Source: Toxonevra muliebris
Lineage: Eukaryota > Arthropoda > Insecta > Diptera > Pallopteridae
Length of the DNA stretch: 64,000 nt
Assembly (NCBI GenBank): GCA_963691655.1
Contig: OY829329.1
Location: 23,549,883-23,613,882 of the forward strand
Reading direction: 5' to 3'
Shown piece after piece: positions 59,376 through 64,000 of this stretch (positions within the stretch are counted from its first letter, which is position 1; every line of letters starts with the position of its first letter). The translations under genes and the position numbers were made by a program. The notes below the pieces were generated by a model that saw only the letters and a program-made list of their open reading frames with translations, was not told the DNA's origin and searched no databases.

Positions 59376-60807
59376 GCTGGCAGAAATTGTTGCCGTTTTT
59401 GACAGAATATGGAACTTCACTCACAAAGACATGTTTGTTCTAATATATGATCGGGTTATGCGAAGAAGGTTGGGGAGCTCTAGATCAGGTATAAAGTTAC
59501 TTTAATTTGTTCAGACGGAAGAATGCATGACGTTCATCCATATTGGACCATGGGTACTGCGAAATACCTTCTTGAATGGTTCACAACAAGCTATAATCAT
59601 GCATATCTCCAGGCCGTATATAAGATGGCAGGTATACGAGACTCGATAACCTGCTTTTCCATTTCCTACAATGCTCAAAGTATAACCTTTGTTGAAAAGA
59701 GTTAATTAATCTTTAGGTCCTAAAGTTTAGGATGACATTCGCCGTCTACAAGGTCAATAAGCCGATTACTTTCAAATGATTAGAAAGTGAGTCACAAGAA
59801 GGCATTGTTACCGTTGGGCAATTAATTAAAGTATTTCTTTTCTTCTTTTTTTTGGGTTTTTTGCTCCGAGGTCTCCACTTTTCTGAAATTCCTTTAATTT
59901 GCCTGTACTTAGTTTGCACCGACAAAGCTGTGTGTTTTCGTAAAGTTTTACTTGATGCAGTTCTGTCACCACCTAGTATAAATTTAACAGAATTTTGAAA
60001 AATTCTAACTTAAAATTGGTTCACTTGAAATGACCGCATAATGAAACTGTGAAATAACTCATTTCCTCTAGGGATCTCACAAGAGACCCTAGTTAGACGG
60101 GATAATTTGGGATTAACATGCCCACCTCCTTAATCTATCTAATCTCTCTTTTTCTATGCAATATCCTAAAACTCGAATGTTAGTCTGTACTAGAACCATC
60201 TATGAAAATTATGTACCAATCGTTGCCTAACTTAAATAAACCATGCTTAAGCCTTCGAAAAGGCTGAGACTGTGCCATAAAATAATATTTCTCTCAATAT
60301 CAGTGACAATCACAAAGTTATGCTACTTACTACCGCATTATTTAATATCTGATTTCTTAAGTAAAATTGTGATAACAATGAAAAAATCACTACACCTCAA
60401 AATAACAGTCCATCCCTAGATATTAGTCAGACAAAAGTACACAATTTCTGTGAGTAATCGAAATTCAAATTCATCAATTTATTTATTTAAATTACCAAAT
60501 TTTGCGTGTAAATGATAATCTAAATTTTAGAAAAAAAGTACCGTACAAACATACTTATTAAACAAATATTTAGTTATAAATGTTTATTTGTACATATTTT
60601 TGAAGACAATTAAAAATATTTAATATATATGTTTACTACGAGTACTACTATGCAAAAGAGGGGAATAACATTTTCATTTTTAAATGAAATATTTTAAGCA
60701 AAATTCCATTTAAAAAAATTTGTTATAAAGGTGTCTCATTTGGATAAAATTTAAACAGTATCAATTTATTCACTTTTACCTCACATTCAGTAGACAGTTC
60801 TTTAAAA
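59376..60807. other. Intergenic and promoter side of the secreted-protein gene
   Basis: No coding sequence supported. ACATTCAGTAGAC (60784-60796) just before the ATG contains an initiator-like TCAGTA. Confidence 0.4.
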
Positions 60808-61493
60808 ATGAAAAATTTATGTGTTGTGCTCGTGATTTCACTGCTATCTATAGTATCTTATTGTTCGGGTACATACACTCAAAAAATTATATAAATCTAA
60901 AAGAATTTATTAATAATATTTAAAAATTTTCAGGCTTGCCTGTGGAATCCCAAATTGGTGATCAAATTAAGCTCGTACGACCAGCTCCTGCTTTACCTCC
61001 TTTACCACAAGCTTCAGCTTCTGAAAAACGTATTATTTCTAAAAGGTTGAGAGACTGTAAGTTTATGCATAATTTAGGTATATTCTATGTATAATTCGTT
61101 TCAAAAGTGTTGATATTTGCAAACAAACTCCGAGAGACCAATCATTGTCGCTCGTTGACAAGGAGTGAGAGTAAATTGTTCCGAGAGAAAAATCCAACGC
61201 TTTGTATTCAATTGACCAATCAATGATGTTGGTTTTTATTGAGTAAGAGTGAAATTCTGTCAATGTACATTGCAGATATAACAAATTAAATAAACTTATA
61301 TATATTTATTTATTTAAATTAATAAGATAGATTTAAATAACATATTAAATTATTCTTTACAGCTATTGGTGATTTAATTACCTTGAGGCCTATACCATGT
61401 TTTAGGACTCTTAGACCTGATATTAATCTTGAAAATGAAATATCACTACCAATTAAGGAGAAGATAAAATTTCAAAATTTACAACTAATATAA
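60808..61493 (+). CDS. Small secreted protein, possible peptide precursor (104 aa)
   Basis: Exons 60808-60868, 60934-61056 and 61363-61493, with GT-AG junctions and consistent phase (1,1), give 104 residues. Residues 1-20 (MKNLCVVLVISLLSIVSYCS) form a signal peptide. The mature part is Pro/Leu-rich (VRPAPALPPLPQ) with dibasic sites (SEKR, SKRLRD), followed by DSIGDLITLRPIPCFRTLRP and a basic tail. Apart from two Cys in the signal region there is one Cys. AATAAA overlaps the stop (61492-61497). The architecture resembles a peptide-hormone, antimicrobial or seminal-fluid precursor; I recognise no family. Supported by intact splicing and frame, not by homology. Confidence 0.6.
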
Positions 61494-61649
61494 TAAACAT
61501 AAATAAAAAATTATAATAATGTGTAAAATCTGTACTTATTTATTTGGAGTTTTTAGAAATTATTAGTTCTCATACCAGTTTAATATAACTTCTTCAAAAA
61601 TATCAACTCTTTGAGTGGATCGTGGACGTGGTATTTGGTAGTAGGAGAA

Positions 61650-61910
61650 GATACAGTAGTCAAGCACTGCGACCTAAAAGAATTTTGGCCAATCCCAACT
61701 GGGAAAAAAACGCTTTGTTATTCTATTGAAAGCTAGACTAACCTTTGATATCACAGGGCAACAGAAATCACTTTCCGCTTTTATGACGAATTAAAGCTGA
61801 ACAATCACACATAATGTGAGCTTTCGTTTCGTCATCTTCAATGTGCAGACGGCACGACATTCTGTCTCATTAGACAGACTTAAATTATTTGGGTGGCATA
61901 TAAGGATCCA
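61650..61910 (-). mobile_element. Non-LTR retrotransposon C-terminal knuckle fragment
   Basis: Minus strand reads CRLCIEDDETKAHIMCDCSA then LIRHKSG, the Cys-Cys-His-Cys knuckle at the C-terminus of Jockey/R1-like ORF2. Stops and frameshifts follow. Short fragment only. Confidence 0.7.
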
Positions 61911-62989
61911 GATAGAAAGTCTACCAGTAGTTTAAAAGCGATAGACCAGCTCTTTAGCTTTAGTGTAAGGCCTGTAATAAGTTTCCAATATGATAGTATT
62001 ATCATCCACGTAGACTCATCAACGATCGGTTTGGAAAAATCGATTGAAATGATCGATGGGATGCTGAATTCGGTTTTTTGATAATTTCATTATTTCATAT
62101 ATGTAAAAATAAAAGAAATTCAGTCTGCTGTAGAAAATTTCCCAACCGAATATAACGCTGATGTATCTTGAAAATTTGCAAATGAAGTTATCCATCAGAA
62201 AACCATCTATGAAGTGAATTTTGAATCTCGTCCGTTAATAAAAAAAAATTAGCAGACTCTTCTCCAACATTTGCTCCGATCTGTATATATTTTTTCACCC
62301 TACCAATTTCCTCCACTTTCTTTCTAGGTACGACCCTACGATATTTTTTTCTACGACTTGAATATATACTACTATATCTGATTGTGTAAAAGTTCAGGGC
62401 TTTGATTTCTGCTTGGGTCGCTATCTGAAAGAATCGCAATCTCTCGGTCTAAGATATTTTCTGCTAGATTATATTGAATTCATTTGCCAACAGGGGCCTT
62501 GTATTGTGATTTTCACTTGTTGTTTAACTTCATTTTTAATAAAAATTTATCTATTTATCGCGCCGCGACACTCGTAAAATTAAATGTTTTATTTAATTTT
62601 AATAGAAAGCGCAAACGCATGCTGCATTTTTTAACATTTTCTTATTTTATCTGTTTATATTTTGTCTGACATTCTTCCTCTTCTTTTCCCCGATATCCAC
62701 ATTCACAATAGTAAAATAGTACCATTTAAGCTTAAAACACAATTGCGTCGTACGACGGTAAAGTGGTCGTCGGTAAGTGAACAGCTGTTGATTTGCCGCT
62801 GTGAAATACGCTTGAGTAAACACAATTGCGACGGTGACGGCAAACATGCGTCTGTGCCGACAGCATTTGACAGAAGAAATATGAATAAAGTCAAAGTCGA
62901 CCGTAACCGTCAACGGTAAAAAAGCTTCCGCCGCAATTCTGTGCCATTTCATACGACAGTTTTAAGATGGAGTTATATACCACGTGCCT
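61911..62989. other. Intergenic, no supported gene
   Basis: 62700-62940 is GC-richer, with ACGACGG/GACGGTGACGG words, and could be a promoter or repeat. No gene called on either strand. Confidence 0.35.
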
Positions 62990-63300
62990 ACTCTTGCAAC
63001 GTGTCTCCCCATGGTTGAGTGAGGATCAGGATAGTCAAGAATTAGCTTTGATGTAGTGAAAAGACCGGCAAAGGAATTGATTGCTGCTTAGCTGTCCGTG
63101 TAGATGTGGATATTCGTATCGAATGAATCGTTGCAAATAAGCCACTTTGACGCTTGATAAATAACCATTACTTCCACCTGAAAGACACTGCAGTGATCAG
63201 GAAGTCAGAAAGAGAGTCTGAGATCTAGCTTACTAGAGAAGATGCCACAGCTGACTCTTTCTTCTAATTTGGACTCATCTGGATAGATATCAATTGAGTT
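62990..63300 (-). mobile_element. Non-LTR retrotransposon RNase H fragment
   Basis: Minus strand reads LPDHCSVFQVEVMVIYQASK and then IHIYTDS, a stop, AAINSFAG: the RNase H VFQAE and TDSQAA motifs in order. A different copy from those at 4635 and 53350. Confidence 0.75.
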
Positions 63301-64000
63301 GTCAGTGACCACCTCGTCATTAACCCATTCCTCTCTATTGGGAATGTGGGTGAAAACGTGTTAACGGATCAACATGTCAACAATTTCATATAAGAAATTC
63401 TCTCATTTTCTTTCCCTACCTTTAAAAACTACATTACGAAAACCAGGCATGAGATATTTTTGATGAAATGAAATCAATCGCAGAAAAAAACCATAATCTG
63501 CTGGAATATAATTTTCTTTAGCAAAAATGTTCAGCACAATATGCTCTTTTAGTATTTTATTACGTTACTCTGTTACAAAAACACTGTAGGGATGTGTTAA
63601 GAACCTTTCCGGAAAAGATTGCTTTTAAATAAAAATCATATTAAACTCGGCACTTATCAATTTATTTCTGTATTAGTTATGCTATTTAAGTATTTGAAAT
63701 TACAATTTAAAATTATCTTCTGACTACAGGTTACTTTTTAATTGAAATATTTTTTTATTTATTATTCACACATCACTAAAACATTTACATATAGTTTTTT
63801 TTTTTTTCTTTTTTAATATTTTTCTTTTTACTTTTTCTTTTGGTTTCGCTATTACAGAAATATAATATTTGCGAATTCTATATGTATGTATATATTTTAA
63901 TTTTATGGAAGTACTCGAATACTAAAACTAGAAATCAAAAAATATTTCTAAATAGAATTTCTAAGTAAAGAGACATACAATACTGGCTGGCATTAAAATT
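63301..64000. other. Intergenic, no gene seen
   Basis: AT-rich with T runs (63796-63845). Nothing recognisable up to the window end. Confidence 0.4.

Noticed and set aside
62647..62952. Overlapping ORFs on both strands at the right end
   Set aside because: Frames on both strands of the same GC-richer patch, with no motif and no splice context; probably repeat or promoter DNA.

Overview
This is a window from an AT-rich insect nuclear genome. Genes have introns with GT-AG junctions, and the proteins read as higher Diptera (Brachycera; a tephritid-like fly is a reasonable guess but is not proven here). Dense, decayed transposons fill the introns and intergenic DNA. I rebuilt exon-intron structures by hand from splice consensus and reading phase.

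Layout. 1-7204 (+) holds the 3' part of a doublecortin-domain kinase gene (CG17528-like), with introns carrying minisatellite, a dead mariner and non-LTR fragments. 11002-12057 (+) holds a small orphan exon and a sperm-type MST-HMG-box protein. 14650-17047 (+) is a tandem pair of antigen-5/CAP secreted proteins with matching TATA boxes. 18942-29166 (+) is the HOPS/CORVET-type vesicle gene light/Vps41, in 15 coding exons. A complete intronless beta-1,3-galactosyltransferase 6 gene (23242-24411, -) sits inside its 4.8-kb eighth intron, and a 1.2-kb pyrimidine-rich tract sits in its twelfth. 34001-35451 (-) is ribosomal protein L5, whose first coding exon is only the ATG. 37187-40096 (-) is fructose-1,6-bisphosphatase. 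60808-61493 (+) is a three-exon gene for a 104-residue secreted protein with dibasic sites. No other gene is convincing between 41 and 64 kb.

The mobile-element record is the most informative accessory content. A Transib (RAG1-related) remnant has a CACAG terminus, CGACG target duplication and RAG1-type catalytic-Glu region; it sits in a gypsy pol fragment whose reading frame resumes exactly across it. A 782-bp hAT-type element has a perfect 8-bp duplication. A frameshifted transposase with D-37-E spacing still has terminal repeats. Two SINE-like repeats in inverted orientation share a tRNA-like core, a common upstream body and a purine-rich tail; a third divergent copy lies at 59.3 kb. Two foldback MITE families each have several copies. 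A 1.3-kb multi-arm foldback lies at 50.7-52.0 kb.

light and RpL5 are both pericentromeric 2L genes in Drosophila melanogaster. Their linkage here with abundant repeats suggests Muller element B, but that is inference. The genes do not form one pathway: they are housekeeping (RpL5, fbp, Vps41, B3GalT6), signalling (DCX kinase) and male/secreted (MST-HMG, CAP pair, small secreted protein) genes that happen to be neighbours.
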